A stretch of DNA of 64,000 nucleotides from Hypericibacter adhaerens (lineage in GTDB: Bacteria > Pseudomonadota > Alphaproteobacteria > Dongiales > Dongiaceae). The notes under the pieces are model-generated. The model was not told the origin of the DNA. It searched no databases and was given only the letters and a program-made list of their open reading frames with translations. Location of the stretch: assembly GCF_008728835.1 (NCBI RefSeq), contig NZ_CP042582.1, forward strand, positions 5,005,001 through 5,069,000, read 5' to 3'. Of this stretch, positions 9,531-17,774 are shown in pieces (positions within the stretch are counted from its first letter, which is position 1; the number at the start of each line of letters is the position of its first letter). A program made the position numbers and the translations under genes.

Positions 9531-10337
9531 CTACGGCGCACCCAGCCGGTGCGAGAGCCCGTCGGCGGCGGCGCGCACGGCTTCGATCAGCTTATCGCGG
9601 TTGGCCTTGCCGAGCCGCTGCTCCGGCGCCACCACGCTGATGGCGGCGATGCAGCGCCCCGAGGCGTCGATGACCGGGGCGGCCACGCAGCCGGCATGAT
9701 CGTTGGCCTCGTTGATCTCGACGGCATAGCCTTGGCGGCGGAACTTGCGGATCTGCTGGATCAGCTTCTCGACCTCCATCACCGCCTTGCCCGAGGGCGA
9801 CTGCACGATGGTGCGCTTCAGCATGTCCTGGAGCTTGGCGTCGTCGAAATCGGAGACCAGGAGCCGCGCAGCCGCGGCCCAATTGATCGGAACGCGCGAG
9901 CCGACCCGGCTGATGATGCGGATCGGATGGCTGCCCTCCTCCTTGAGGAGGACCAGCATCATCTCGTTCTCCAGCACCGAGAACTGCACCGTCTCGCCGG
10001 TCCGGTCGCGCAGCGCCTCGACCACCTGGCTGCCTTCCTTCAGGAGGTCGATCTGGCTGCGATACATCATGCCGAGCTCGAACAGCTTGCGGCCGAGGAA
10101 GAGGCGTCCCTCCTTGCCCATGCGCTCGAGATAGCCGGCGTCGGTCAGGGTGCGCGCCAGCTCATAGGCGGTCGATTTCGGGATTTTGAGCGACTGCACG
10201 ATCTCGACCACCGCGAGCGGCTCGCCGCGCGACAGCATCAGCTCGAAGATCTCGAGCGCGCGCCTGACGCTGCGCGAGCCGGAAGCGCCCTCCTCCTCGC
10301 CGTCCGCCGATCCCTTCGCCCGCCTCGCCATCGCCAT
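9531..10337 (-). CDS. IclR-family transcriptional regulator
   Basis: 268-aa DNA-binding regulator. An N-terminal tail rich in Gly/Glu (residues 1-20) precedes the winged helix-turn-helix (about 22-82: SVRRALEIFELML, then IPKSTAYELARTL). The C-terminal GAF-like ligand domain starts around residue 95 and contains the usual family motifs RIISRVGSRVPINWAAAARLL and YAVEINEANDHAGCVAAPV. The start ATG at 10337 follows GAGGAG. The gene is divergent from the dehydratase gene at 10431. The 93-bp gap between them carries two direct copies of YATTCTGCAC spaced exactly 20 bp. Related motifs precede the importer operon and the dehydrogenase pair, so it probably controls the whole sugar-acid island and itself. 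IclR members commonly respond to the pathway's substrate or intermediate. Confidence 0.93.
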   Translation of the reverse strand: MAMARRAKGSADGEEEGASGSRSVRRALEIFELMLSRGEPLAVVEIVQSLKIPKSTAYELARTLTDAGYLERMGKEGRLFLGRKLFELGMMYRSQIDLLKEGSQVVEALRDRTGETVQFSVLENEMMLVLLKEEGSHPIRIISRVGSRVPINWAAAARLLVSDFDDAKLQDMLKRTIVQSPSGKAVMEVEKLIQQIRKFRRQGYAVEINEANDHAGCVAAPVIDASGRCIAAISVVAPEQRLGKANRDKLIEAVRAAADGLSHRLGAP

Positions 10338-10354
10338 CGCTCCTCGTCGCTGAA

Positions 10355-10390
10355 TTCCGGCATTCTGCACTATCGTTCGATATTCTGCAC
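10355..10390. promoter_or_regulatory. Tandem operator candidate between IclR gene and dehydratase gene
   Basis: TTCCGGCATTCTGCAC (10355-10370) and TTCGATATTCTGCAC (10376-10390). The shared core YATTCTGCAC repeats with a 20-bp period, placing both copies on the same DNA face. Located 17 bp upstream of the IclR start on one side and 40 bp upstream of the dehydratase start on the other. Confidence 0.6.
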
Positions 10391-10430
10391 CATTAAGGTG
10401 AGCGCCCGGGATCGCCAGGGGAGGGCCACC

Positions 10431-11561
10431 ATGAAGATCACGGACATCGAGGTCATCGAGCTCAGGACGCCGGGCTGGACCGGCATGACCTTCGACGGCT
10501 CCTACGACAATTGCGTGGTGATGGTCCATACCGACCAGGGCGTCTCCGGCCTGGCCGAAGTCGATTCCGTGCCCTCGGTGATCAAGGCGATCATCGAGGC
10601 GCCGCGTTCCCACACCCATGCGATGGGGCTGAAGGCGATCCTCAAGGGCAAGGACCCCAGCCCGGTCGAGGCGCTGTGGGACGAGATGTACGATCTCACC
10701 AGCTATTACGGCCGGCGCGGCGCCGTGATCCACGCGATCAGCGCCGTCGATATCGCGCTTTGGGATCTGCGCGGCAAGGTGATGGGCAAGCCGCTGGCCG
10801 AGATCCTCGGCAAGAAACAGCGCGACCGCATCCTCGCCTATGGCACCGTCTACCCTTTGGGCGAGACGCCGGACGAGGTGCGCCGCACCATCGATCGCGG
10901 GCTCAAGCTCGGCCTGCGCTGCATCAAGATCGTGGCCGATCCCTTCTGGCGCGAGGATCTGGACAAGACGGCCTCGCTCATCCGCGCCGCGCGCGAGCAT
11001 GTCGGGCCCGACATCCGCCTCATGGTCGATGCCGCCACGGCCTGGAGCAAGGCCGAGGAAGGCCTGCCGCTGATGCCGATCTTCCGCGACTACAACTTCC
11101 ACTGGGTCGAGGCGCCGCTGCCGCTCGACGACATGGAAGGCCATGCGCGCTTCCAGGGCTTCGGCGTGCCGATCGGCGGCGGCGATCTCGGCCTCACCAC
11201 CCATTACGAGTATGAGCAGATGTTCGAGGTGGGAAGGATCGACATCGCCCAGCCCGACGTGACCATGGTGGGCGGCCTGACCGAGCTCCTGCGCCTCAGC
11301 GCCGTCGCCAAGAAGCGCGGCAAGCGCGTCGTCACCCACGGCTACAAATCCAACATCACCATCGCCGCCAATCTCGCGTTCCTGGCGCAGCATTGGGCCG
11401 AGGAGGTGCTGGAATACTCGACCAGCGAATCCGCCCTGCGCTGGGAGCTGACCAAGGAGCGCTTCCCGATCGAGAAGGACGGCAAGGTCACGGTGCCGAC
11501 GGCCCCGGGCCTGGGCGTGAGCCTCGATCCGAAGGTGGTGGAGCGGTTCCGGGTGACCTGA
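10431..11561 (+). CDS. Mandelate racemase/muconate lactonizing enzyme family protein (putative sugar-acid dehydratase)
   Basis: 376-aa enolase-superfamily enzyme, full length. The capping domain is at 1-125 and the barrel follows. Lys166 (RCIKIVADP) is the barrel lysine. Asp200 (LMVDAATAW) and Glu227 (WVEAPLP) are metal ligands. The third ligand position is Asp252 (IGGGDLGL) where most members have Glu. The His-Asp dyad is complete: Asp276 (QPDVTMVGG) and His303 (VTHGYKSN). The start ATG follows GGGGAGG. It is divergent from the IclR gene and is followed only by a repeat, so it appears to be transcribed alone. It is clearly a different paralogue from those at 1-876 and 12637-13803. Likely reaction: removal of water from an aldonic or uronic acid to the 2-keto-3-deoxy acid. 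The substrate is unassigned. Confidence 0.92.
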   Translation: MKITDIEVIELRTPGWTGMTFDGSYDNCVVMVHTDQGVSGLAEVDSVPSVIKAIIEAPRSHTHAMGLKAILKGKDPSPVEALWDEMYDLTSYYGRRGAVIHAISAVDIALWDLRGKVMGKPLAEILGKKQRDRILAYGTVYPLGETPDEVRRTIDRGLKLGLRCIKIVADPFWREDLDKTASLIRAAREHVGPDIRLMVDAATAWSKAEEGLPLMPIFRDYNFHWVEAPLPLDDMEGHARFQGFGVPIGGGDLGLTTHYEYEQMFEVGRIDIAQPDVTMVGGLTELLRLSAVAKKRGKRVVTHGYKSNITIAANLAFLAQHWAEEVLEYSTSESALRWELTKERFPIEKDGKVTVPTAPGLGVSLDPKVVERFRVT

Positions 11562-11585
11562 GGGCTGCGCGACGCGCAGCCTTCA

Positions 11586-11743
11586 GATCATCCCCGCGAA
11601 GGCGGGGATCCATGAACACGGACCGCGCCGACACTTGTTCGATGCGTGTTCATGGACCCCGGCCGTAGCCTGTCCTCGTGCGCGCCTACGGCGCGACACG
11701 GGGGCCGGGGTGACGAAAGAGTGAACGCTTTCGCGGGGATGAC
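11586..11743. repeat. Mosaic REP-like element with nested palindromes
   Basis: The outer arms ATCATCCCCGCGAAGGCGG and CGCTTTCGCGGGGATGAC match the element at 4975-5054. Inside are a perfect 10-bp inverted repeat CCATGAACAC/GTGTTCATGG, CCCCGGCC/GGCCGGGG, and CGCGCC-TAC-GGCGCG. It lies between convergent genes and may also act as a bidirectional terminator. Confidence 0.65.
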
Positions 11744-11756
11744 GGTCAGGCGACCC

Positions 11757-12605
11757 TCACCGCCCCCACGCCACGCATTCCTGCCTCTGCTCGCCCAGCC
11801 CCTGGATGCCCAGCGTCATCACGTCGCCGGGCTTGAGGTAGCGCGGCGGCTTCATGCCCATGCCCACGCCGGGGGGCGTGCCGGTGGTGATGACGTCGCC
11901 GGTCTGCAGCGACATGAACTGGCTCACATAGCTGACGATATGCGCGACGCCGAACACCATGGTGCGGGTGTTGCCGCGCTGCGCCTTCTGCCCGTTGACG
12001 TCGAGCCACATGTCGAGCGCCTGCGGGTCCTTGATCTCGTCGCCGGTGACGAGCCAGGGGCCGAGCGGGCAGAACGTATCGCAGCCCTTGCCCTTGTCCC
12101 ACTGGCCGCCGCGCTCGATCTGGTAGGCGCGCTCGGACACGTCGTTGCAGATGAGATAGCCCGCCACATGCGAGAGCGCCTCGGCCTCGGCGACGTAGGA
12201 GGCGGGCTTGCCGATCACCACCGCGAGCTCGACCTCCCAGTCGGATTTCTCCGAGCCCTTCGGGATCACGACGCGGTCGTTGGGGCCGCTGAGCGAGGAG
12301 GTCGCCTTCATGAAGATGATCGGCTCCTTCGGCACCGGCAGGTTCGATTCCGCCGCATGGTCCGAATAGTTGAGGCCGATGGCGACGATCTTGCCGATGC
12401 CGGCGACCGGCACGCCGAAGCGGGGATTGCCCGAGACCGGCGGCAGCTTCGCCGGATCGAGCGCCTTGAGCTTTGCCAGCCCCTCGGGACGCAGCGCCGG
12501 GCCGCCGAGATCGTCGATCGCGGCGCTCAGATCGCGCAGCTTGCCGCCCGCGTCGACCAGACCGGGCTTCTCGCGGCCGACATCGCCATACCGAACCAGT
12601 TTCAT
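11757..12605 (-). CDS. Fumarylacetoacetate hydrolase family protein (2,4-diketo-3-deoxy acid hydrolase-like)
   Basis: 282 aa, the usual length of the FAH-fold diketo-acid hydrolases and related lyases. The short N-terminal cap domain (MKLVRYGDVGREKPGL) is followed by the FAH fold from about residue 70: GKIVAIGLNYSDHA, metal ligands Glu124 and Glu126 (SDWEVELAVVIG) and Asp155 (CNDVSER), then LQTGDVITTGTPPGVGMG. Ligand positions are by family pattern. With the adjacent dehydratase and two dehydrogenases it fits the last step of the non-phosphorylating route in which a 2,4-diketo-3-deoxy sugar acid is cleaved to pyruvate and a hydroxy acid, as in L-fucose catabolism. It is the last gene of a minus-strand run 14612-11757 and starts 31 bp after the preceding dehydratase stop. 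Confidence 0.88.
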   Translation of the reverse strand: MKLVRYGDVGREKPGLVDAGGKLRDLSAAIDDLGGPALRPEGLAKLKALDPAKLPPVSGNPRFGVPVAGIGKIVAIGLNYSDHAAESNLPVPKEPIIFMKATSSLSGPNDRVVIPKGSEKSDWEVELAVVIGKPASYVAEAEALSHVAGYLICNDVSERAYQIERGGQWDKGKGCDTFCPLGPWLVTGDEIKDPQALDMWLDVNGQKAQRGNTRTMVFGVAHIVSYVSQFMSLQTGDVITTGTPPGVGMGMKPPRYLKPGDVMTLGIQGLGEQRQECVAWGR

Positions 12606-12636
12606 TTCTGCTGTTCCCTTGTCGCTGTCTCTGGCT

Positions 12637-13803
12637 TCAGCGCCGGTCGATGCGCCAGCGCGCCACCAGATCCTCGTTGAGCTCGATCCCCAATCCGGGC
12701 GCCGTCGGCAGCTCCATGAAGCCGTCGACCAGCTTGGGCTCGGGCGAGACCAGCTCGCGCCGGAGCACACTATCGAAAACCTGGGGCGATATATATTCGA
12801 AGATGGGAGCCGCGGGACAGGCCGCCTGGAAATGGCGCCCGACGGCCGAGGTGATCCCGGTCTTCCAGCCATGAGGCACGACCTGGGCGCCGTGGAGCTC
12901 GGCCAGCTCGGCGATGCGCTTGATCTCGGTCAGGCCGCCGCCGCGCGCGACATTGGGCTGCAGCACCGCGACCTTGCCGCGCTCGAGCCATTCGAGGCAC
13001 TCCCAGCGCGTGGCGGCGGCTTCCGCCCCGCCGATGCGGATCGGGCTGTTGGCGGCGAGCCTGGCATGCCCCGCCAGGTCGTCATGCTGCAGCGTCGCCT
13101 CGGCGAAGAAGATGTCGCAATCGCCCAGCCGGTCGAGCACCCATTTGGCGTCGTACCAGTTCTGCCAGCGATAGCCGAAATCGACCGCCATCAGGATGTC
13201 GGGCCCCAGCATGGCGCGCCCCTCATGGATCAGGTCGACCAGCTCGCGGTCGCTGACGAGATCGTAGAACAGCACCTCCATCTTCACCGCGCGGAAGCCG
13301 ATATCGAGGGCGGTGCGGAACTGGCGCTGGATCTCGGCCATCAGCTCGCGGATCGGGCGCCCATGGGCAAGGCCCGGATAGATGGTGCAATAGGGCCGGA
13401 GCTGCGGCCGGCGGGCGCCGCCCATGAGCTTGTAGGCGGGCACCCCGAGCTGCTTGCCGACCAGGTCGTGGAGCGCGATATCGATGGCCGAGATCGCATG
13501 GATGCCGAGGCCCCGCCGTCCTGGCCAGAAGGTGCCCTCGTACATCTTCTGCCAGAGCCCCTGGATCTCGAGCGGATCCTCGCCGATCAGAAGATCGATC
13601 GGGTTGCGGCTCCAATTGTGGGCCGAGGGCATCTCGAGGAAGGATTTGACCACCTCGGGCGGCGCGTCGGTCTCGCCGATGCCGAAGACGCCGTTCTCGT
13701 CGGTGACGCGGACGATCACCGTGTCGACCGTGCCGTCGAGATCGTCGGTCGCCTGGCCCGGCGCCCGGATCGGAATCACCTCAAGCCGGGCGATCTTCGC
13801 CAT
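12637..13803 (-). CDS. Mandelate racemase/muconate lactonizing enzyme family protein (putative sugar-acid dehydratase)
   Basis: 388-aa enolase-superfamily enzyme. Lys174 (AVKMEVLF), Asp208 (LMAVDFGYRW), Glu235 (FFAEATLQ) and Glu261 (IGGAEAAA) fill the lysine and three metal-ligand positions. His311 (VVPHGWKTG) is present, but the Asp partner of the His-Asp dyad is replaced by Asn284 (QPNVARGGG), which should alter the acid-base chemistry on that face. The start ATG at 13803 follows GGGGAACGC. It lies 50 bp downstream of the SDR gene and 31 bp upstream of the FAH-family gene, almost certainly co-transcribed with both. It is probably the dehydratase of this operon, or possibly an epimerase of the same superfamily. 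The substrate is unknown. Confidence 0.92.
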   Translation of the reverse strand: MAKIARLEVIPIRAPGQATDDLDGTVDTVIVRVTDENGVFGIGETDAPPEVVKSFLEMPSAHNWSRNPIDLLIGEDPLEIQGLWQKMYEGTFWPGRRGLGIHAISAIDIALHDLVGKQLGVPAYKLMGGARRPQLRPYCTIYPGLAHGRPIRELMAEIQRQFRTALDIGFRAVKMEVLFYDLVSDRELVDLIHEGRAMLGPDILMAVDFGYRWQNWYDAKWVLDRLGDCDIFFAEATLQHDDLAGHARLAANSPIRIGGAEAAATRWECLEWLERGKVAVLQPNVARGGGLTEIKRIAELAELHGAQVVPHGWKTGITSAVGRHFQAACPAAPIFEYISPQVFDSVLRRELVSPEPKLVDGFMELPTAPGLGIELNEDLVARWRIDRR

Positions 13804-13853
13804 GATGCGTTCCCCGTTTGCTGGATCGGCGAGCCCGCTTCGCGCTTGCGGGA

Positions 13854-14612
13854 TCAGTAGGTGGCGCGGCCGCCGGAAAGATCGAAGGTGAAGCCGGTGG
13901 TGAAGCTGCAGGCGGGCGACAGGATCCAGGCGATCATGGCCGCGCATTCCTCGAGCTCGCCGCAGCGGCGCATCGGGATCTTGTCGGTCATGTATTTCAC
14001 CGTCGCGTCGGGCAGCGCATCGACCAGCGGCGTGCGGATGACGGCCGGCGCCAGCGCATTGATGGTGAGGCCGGTCTCCGCATAATCCTTGCCCAGCGAC
14101 TTCACCATGCCGATCAGGCCGGCCTTGGTGGCCGAATAGGCGGTCATGCCGGCATTGCCCTCCTTGCCGGCGATCGAGGCCACCTGGAGGATGCGGCCGT
14201 AATTGAAGGGCAGCATATGGCGCAGGATCGCCTGGCTGACGATCAGGGCGCCCTTGAGATTGATCACATAGACGCGCTCGAAATCGGCGAGCTCGACCTC
14301 GTGGCCCTTGATGTTGGTCTTGCCGGTGATGCCGGCGCAATTGACCAGCCCGTGGATCTGGCCGAACTCCTTCGCGGTGGCGGCGATGGCCTTCTCGACC
14401 GAGGCCGGGTCGGTCACGTCGGCCCTGGCGGCGAAGCTCTTCGCCCCTTTCTCCGCGAGCGACCGAGCGGTCGCGGCGGCGCCCGCCTCGTTGGCATCGA
14501 GGCAGGCGACAGCGGCCCCTTCGGCAGCGAGGAAGCGGGCGGCCGCTTCGCCGATGCCGCTCGCCGCCCCGATCACGGCCAGGTTGTAAGGGCGGGTGGG
14601 GAAATGGCTCAT
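13854..14612 (-). CDS. Short-chain dehydrogenase/reductase (SDR) family oxidoreductase
   Basis: 252-aa classical SDR. The NAD(P)-binding motif GAASGIG lies at 15-21, LVNCAGITG near 89-97 corresponds to the NNAG region, and the catalytic Ser146, Tyr159 and Lys163 lie in ASIAGKEGN and YSATK. The C-terminal FDLSGGRATY is typical of the 3-oxoacyl-ACP reductase-like subgroup. The start ATG at 14612 is preceded by AGGA at suitable distance. It is the first gene of the operon SDR, dehydratase, FAH-family hydrolase, and is divergent from a second SDR at 14751. It probably oxidises a sugar-acid hydroxyl at another position, or acts on the polyol or aldose. The cofactor preference cannot be fixed with confidence. 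Confidence 0.9.
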   Translation of the reverse strand: MSHFPTRPYNLAVIGAASGIGEAAARFLAAEGAAVACLDANEAGAAATARSLAEKGAKSFAARADVTDPASVEKAIAATAKEFGQIHGLVNCAGITGKTNIKGHEVELADFERVYVINLKGALIVSQAILRHMLPFNYGRILQVASIAGKEGNAGMTAYSATKAGLIGMVKSLGKDYAETGLTINALAPAVIRTPLVDALPDATVKYMTDKIPMRRCGELEECAAMIAWILSPACSFTTGFTFDLSGGRATY

Positions 14613-14630
14613 CGGCGGGATCCTCGTGAC

Positions 14631-14666
14631 TTCCGGTATTCTGGACTTGATTATGAAATTGTGGAA
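14631..14666. promoter_or_regulatory. Operator candidate between divergent SDR genes
   Basis: TTCCGGTATTCTGGAC (14631-14646) matches the motif beside the IclR gene. A weaker second copy (AATTGTGGAA, 14657-14666) follows with the same 20-bp period. GAGTCTATA just downstream (near 14670) is shared with the importer promoter and may mark a -10 region. Confidence 0.55.
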
Positions 14667-14750
14667 CGCGAGTCTATACGAGCCGGGCGCCGCCCGCAAA
14701 CGACGGCGCATCGCCGGCGATCCACGCGCCCGCAAGACGGGATCTGTACC

Positions 14751-15500
14751 ATGAACGCCAAAGCGGGCCGGCTGGCCGGCAAGACCGCCTTCATCACGGC
14801 CGCGGCGCAGGGCATCGGCCGCGCCACCGCCGAAGCCTTCGCGGCCGAGGGCGCCAAGGTCTGGGCGACCGACATCGCGGCCGACAAGCTCACGGGCTTC
14901 GCCCATCCGGCGGCGATCCAGGCGCGCCGGCTCGACGTGACCGACGACGCGGCGGTGGCGGCGGTCGCGCAGGAGGTCGGCGCCATCGACATCCTCTTCA
15001 ATTGCGCCGGCTGGGTTCCGGCAGGCACGCTGCTCGACACCGGCAAGGCCGACTGGATGCGGGCCTTCGACATCAATGTCCACAGCATGTATCGCACGAT
15101 CCGGGCCTTCCTGCCGGGCATGCTGGCGCAAGGGCACGGCGTCATCATCAACACCGCCTCGGTGGTCTCCTCGCTGAAGGGCGTGCCCAACCGCGCCGCC
15201 TATGGCGCCACCAAGGCCGCCGTCATCGGCCTGACCAAGGCGGTCGCCGCCGACTATGTGACCAAGGGCATCCGCTGCAACGCGCTCTGCCCCGGCACGG
15301 TCGAGACGCCCTCCCTGCATGACCGGCTGCAGGCCTTCGCCGACCCGGCGGCGGCACGGCGCGACTTCATCGCCCGCCAGCCGATGGGACGCCTCGGCAC
15401 CCCTGAGGAGATCGCGGCGCTCTGCGTCTATCTCGCCTCGGACGAATCGGCCTTCGTGACCGGCACGGTGCAGGTCATCGATGGCGGCATGACGATCTGA
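14751..15500 (+). CDS. SDR family oxidoreductase, 2-keto-3-deoxy-L-fuconate dehydrogenase-like
   Basis: 249-aa classical SDR. It has the cofactor loop TAAAQGIG (16-23), Asp41 after beta-2 (ATDIAADKL), which favours NAD, NCAG at 84-87, and the catalytic Ser137, Tyr151 and Lys155 (YGATK). The overall pattern (LAGKTAFITAAAQGIG, RLDVTDDAAV, KGVPNRAAYGATKAAVIGLT, QPMGRLGTPEEIAAL) is very close to characterised L-2-keto-3-deoxyfuconate 4-dehydrogenases. That recollection is from family knowledge, not a search. This enzyme makes the 2,4-diketo acid that the FAH-family protein would cleave, so the island contains the three enzyme types of that route. It is divergent from the other SDR across the proposed IclR operator. 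The ribosome binding site is weak. Confidence 0.9.
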   Translation: MNAKAGRLAGKTAFITAAAQGIGRATAEAFAAEGAKVWATDIAADKLTGFAHPAAIQARRLDVTDDAAVAAVAQEVGAIDILFNCAGWVPAGTLLDTGKADWMRAFDINVHSMYRTIRAFLPGMLAQGHGVIINTASVVSSLKGVPNRAAYGATKAAVIGLTKAVAADYVTKGIRCNALCPGTVETPSLHDRLQAFADPAAARRDFIARQPMGRLGTPEEIAALCVYLASDESAFVTGTVQVIDGGMTI

Positions 15501-15520
15501 TCCCGGCGTTCTGATCTACG

Positions 15521-17368
15521 TCAGGTCTCGGTCGAGGAGCCGAACAGCTCGCTGTCGCCGAGCTCCTCGCTGCGGCGGCGCTCGAGCTCCCGGTTGTAGC
15601 GCTTGAGCACGAAGGCCTCGGTGACGAATCCCAGAACGCGCCGCGCCGTCATGTCGCCGACGACCGCCAGCGTCTCCACCTCCTGCTGCTCGAACTGGTT
15701 CAGGATGGTGCGGATCGGCGTGCCGGGCAGGATCGGTTCCTGCGGCTCGGGCAGCAGATCGCCGACGCGCTTGGCCGTCGCTTCCGCCGGCGCCGTCACC
15801 AGGTGAAGCGCTGCGGTGTCGAGCACGCCGCGAAAGCCGCCCGTCTCCTCGAGCACGAAGAGCCGCTTGACCGAGCCTACCGGGAAGGTCTGGCGCGCCG
15901 TCTCCAGCGTCTCGTTGACCGAGACGAAGACCGGGTCGCGGCGCATCAGCTGCCGGGCCGTGATGTCCGAAAGCCAGCCGACATCGAAGGCCCCGCGCAG
16001 CCTGAGGCCCCGCTGATGGAAGCGCCAGGTCGAGAAGGAATAGCCGAACCATTGCCGTGACGCGAAGGAGGCGAGCACGACCGAGACGATCACGCCGATG
16101 GTGATGTCGTAATTGCCGGTGGTTTCCAGCACCAGCAGGATCATCGTCACCGGCGCGCCGATGATGGCCGCGCCCACCGCTCCCATGCCCGCCAGCGTGA
16201 AGGTGATCTCGAAATTGGCGACGCTGGGCGAGAGCAGGGCCGCTCCCTTGCCGATGAGCGCGCCCAGGAGGCAGCCCAGGAACAGGGAGGAGCTGAACAT
16301 GCCGCCGCGCATGCCGGTGCCGACCGACAGCGCCGAGGCCGCGATCTTGGCGAGGAGGATTCCGGCCAGGGTGCCGACGGTGAAGACCCCGTCGACCGTG
16401 AGCTGGATGGCCCCGTGGCCGGCCCCCAGCACCTGGGGATAGAGCAGCGCCATCGCGGCCAGGCCCAGCCCCGCCACGAGCGGGCGCAGGCCCCGCGCCA
16501 TCTGCACCCGCTGCAGGACCCGCTCCACCCCGGTCACGGCGCGCATGGCCGCGATTCCGACCCCGGCCCCGGCGAAGCCGATGACGACGAAATAGAAGAA
16601 ATCGATGTTGGTGGGCGCCAGCTGCTGCGGCACCAGGAAGATCGAGTAGGTGCCGAAGACGGAACGGCCGACGAGGGCGGCGGAGACGCTGGCGAGCCCG
16701 ACCGGCGCCAGCGCCGCCAGCGAATAGCTGCCGATCACGAGCTCGAAGGCATAGAAGGCCCCCGCCAGCGGCGCGTTGAAGGCGGCGGCGATGGCAGCGG
16801 CCGTGCCGCAGCCGACCAGGATGCGCAGGTCGCCGCGGCGCATCCGGAAGAGCTGGCCCAGCTGCGAGGCGAAGCCGCCGCCGCTTTGGGTATAGGCCGC
16901 CTCCATGCCGACCGAGGCCCCGACGCCGGTCGAGAACAGGGTCATGGCCGTGAGCGAGAGGCTGTCGCGCAGGGACATACGGCCGCCATAGAGCGCGTTG
17001 GCCTCGATCGGATCGACCACGTCGCGCCCGCGCCAGCGCCGCTCGGCCGCCGCCACGAGGCCATAGAGGAAACAGCCCAGGATCGTCACCGCGGCGATGC
17101 GGATCGGACCGTCGGCATCGCCGGCGCTCAGATGGCCGATGAGGGGCGTGGCGAAGAGCAGCCAATGGATCAGGGCCAGAAGATGCTGCAGCAGGCAGGT
17201 CGCGGCCCCCACCACGAGCCCGATCGCCACCGCCAGCGCGATCAGGGTGATGCTGTTGTCGCGGGCCCGCTGCGCGAAGCCCCGCAGCAGGGCGATCTTC
17301 AAGCGCGCCAGGAACCTGGATTTGAACGGCCAGCGCAGCCGGAAGCGGAACGAGGAGATCGACGACAT
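15521..17368 (-). CDS. ClC-type chloride channel/transporter with C-terminal CBS domains
   Basis: 615-aa inner-membrane protein of the ClC family. The hydrophobic core of about 10-11 helices spans residues 40-460. The gating-glutamate segment reads GVGASVGMEAAYTQ, with Glu kept although the canonical GREGP is changed, and GTGMRGGMFSSSLFLG replaces the GIFAP-type motif. Two CBS repeats follow (from ITARQLMRRDPVFVSVNETL to TARRVLGFVTEAFVLKRY). The ATG at 17368 (MSSISSFRF) is preferred. A TTG at 17545 would add 59 residues of unlikely sequence. The protein probably moves chloride, fluoride or protons, with the CBS pair sensing adenine nucleotides. It converges with the SDR gene and is unrelated to the sugar-acid island. 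Confidence 0.9.
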   Translation of the reverse strand: MSSISSFRFRLRWPFKSRFLARLKIALLRGFAQRARDNSITLIALAVAIGLVVGAATCLLQHLLALIHWLLFATPLIGHLSAGDADGPIRIAAVTILGCFLYGLVAAAERRWRGRDVVDPIEANALYGGRMSLRDSLSLTAMTLFSTGVGASVGMEAAYTQSGGGFASQLGQLFRMRRGDLRILVGCGTAAAIAAAFNAPLAGAFYAFELVIGSYSLAALAPVGLASVSAALVGRSVFGTYSIFLVPQQLAPTNIDFFYFVVIGFAGAGVGIAAMRAVTGVERVLQRVQMARGLRPLVAGLGLAAMALLYPQVLGAGHGAIQLTVDGVFTVGTLAGILLAKIAASALSVGTGMRGGMFSSSLFLGCLLGALIGKGAALLSPSVANFEITFTLAGMGAVGAAIIGAPVTMILLVLETTGNYDITIGVIVSVVLASFASRQWFGYSFSTWRFHQRGLRLRGAFDVGWLSDITARQLMRRDPVFVSVNETLETARQTFPVGSVKRLFVLEETGGFRGVLDTAALHLVTAPAEATAKRVGDLLPEPQEPILPGTPIRTILNQFEQQEVETLAVVGDMTARRVLGFVTEAFVLKRYNRELERRRSEELGDSELFGSSTET

Positions 17369-17774
17369 CGCGAGGCCAACCCGTGCATTCACGCGGACGC
17401 CGACGGGCTTGGGCTTGCGATCGCCGCCGCATCCGGAAACTTCGACCCGGGGCTTCCACGCCGCTGTCGCGCCAGCGCCCCCGGCTTTCGTCGCGACGCC
17501 AAAAACCGCCTCCAAGGACGGTCTTACGGATCTGTCATACGACAATGACCGCCGCCGGAACCGGGCAACAGGACGGGGCCGACCGGTTTCCGACTCCTAC
17601 CAATTGATTGATTGGCCTATCAACCGTCCAAGGCTTGAATTCGTCGGTACTAATCGGCCGGTTAGATTGCAATTGCGACAGAAGCCGTGTCAGGCTGGTT
17701 CGTCAAGGGCATCAAGGAGATCGCGCCTGGTGCCGACGGGGTGAGGGGGCCCCGACTGGTTTCGGGAGAGCGTG
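17369..17774. other. Non-coding region between ClC gene and hybrid kinase gene
   Basis: About 400 bp upstream of two divergent genes. It contains a near-perfect palindrome TTGATTGGCCTATCAA (17608-17623, one mismatched pair) within an AT-richer patch, a plausible regulator site. GGGAGAGCGTG precedes the kinase start. No other feature was seen. Confidence 0.35.
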
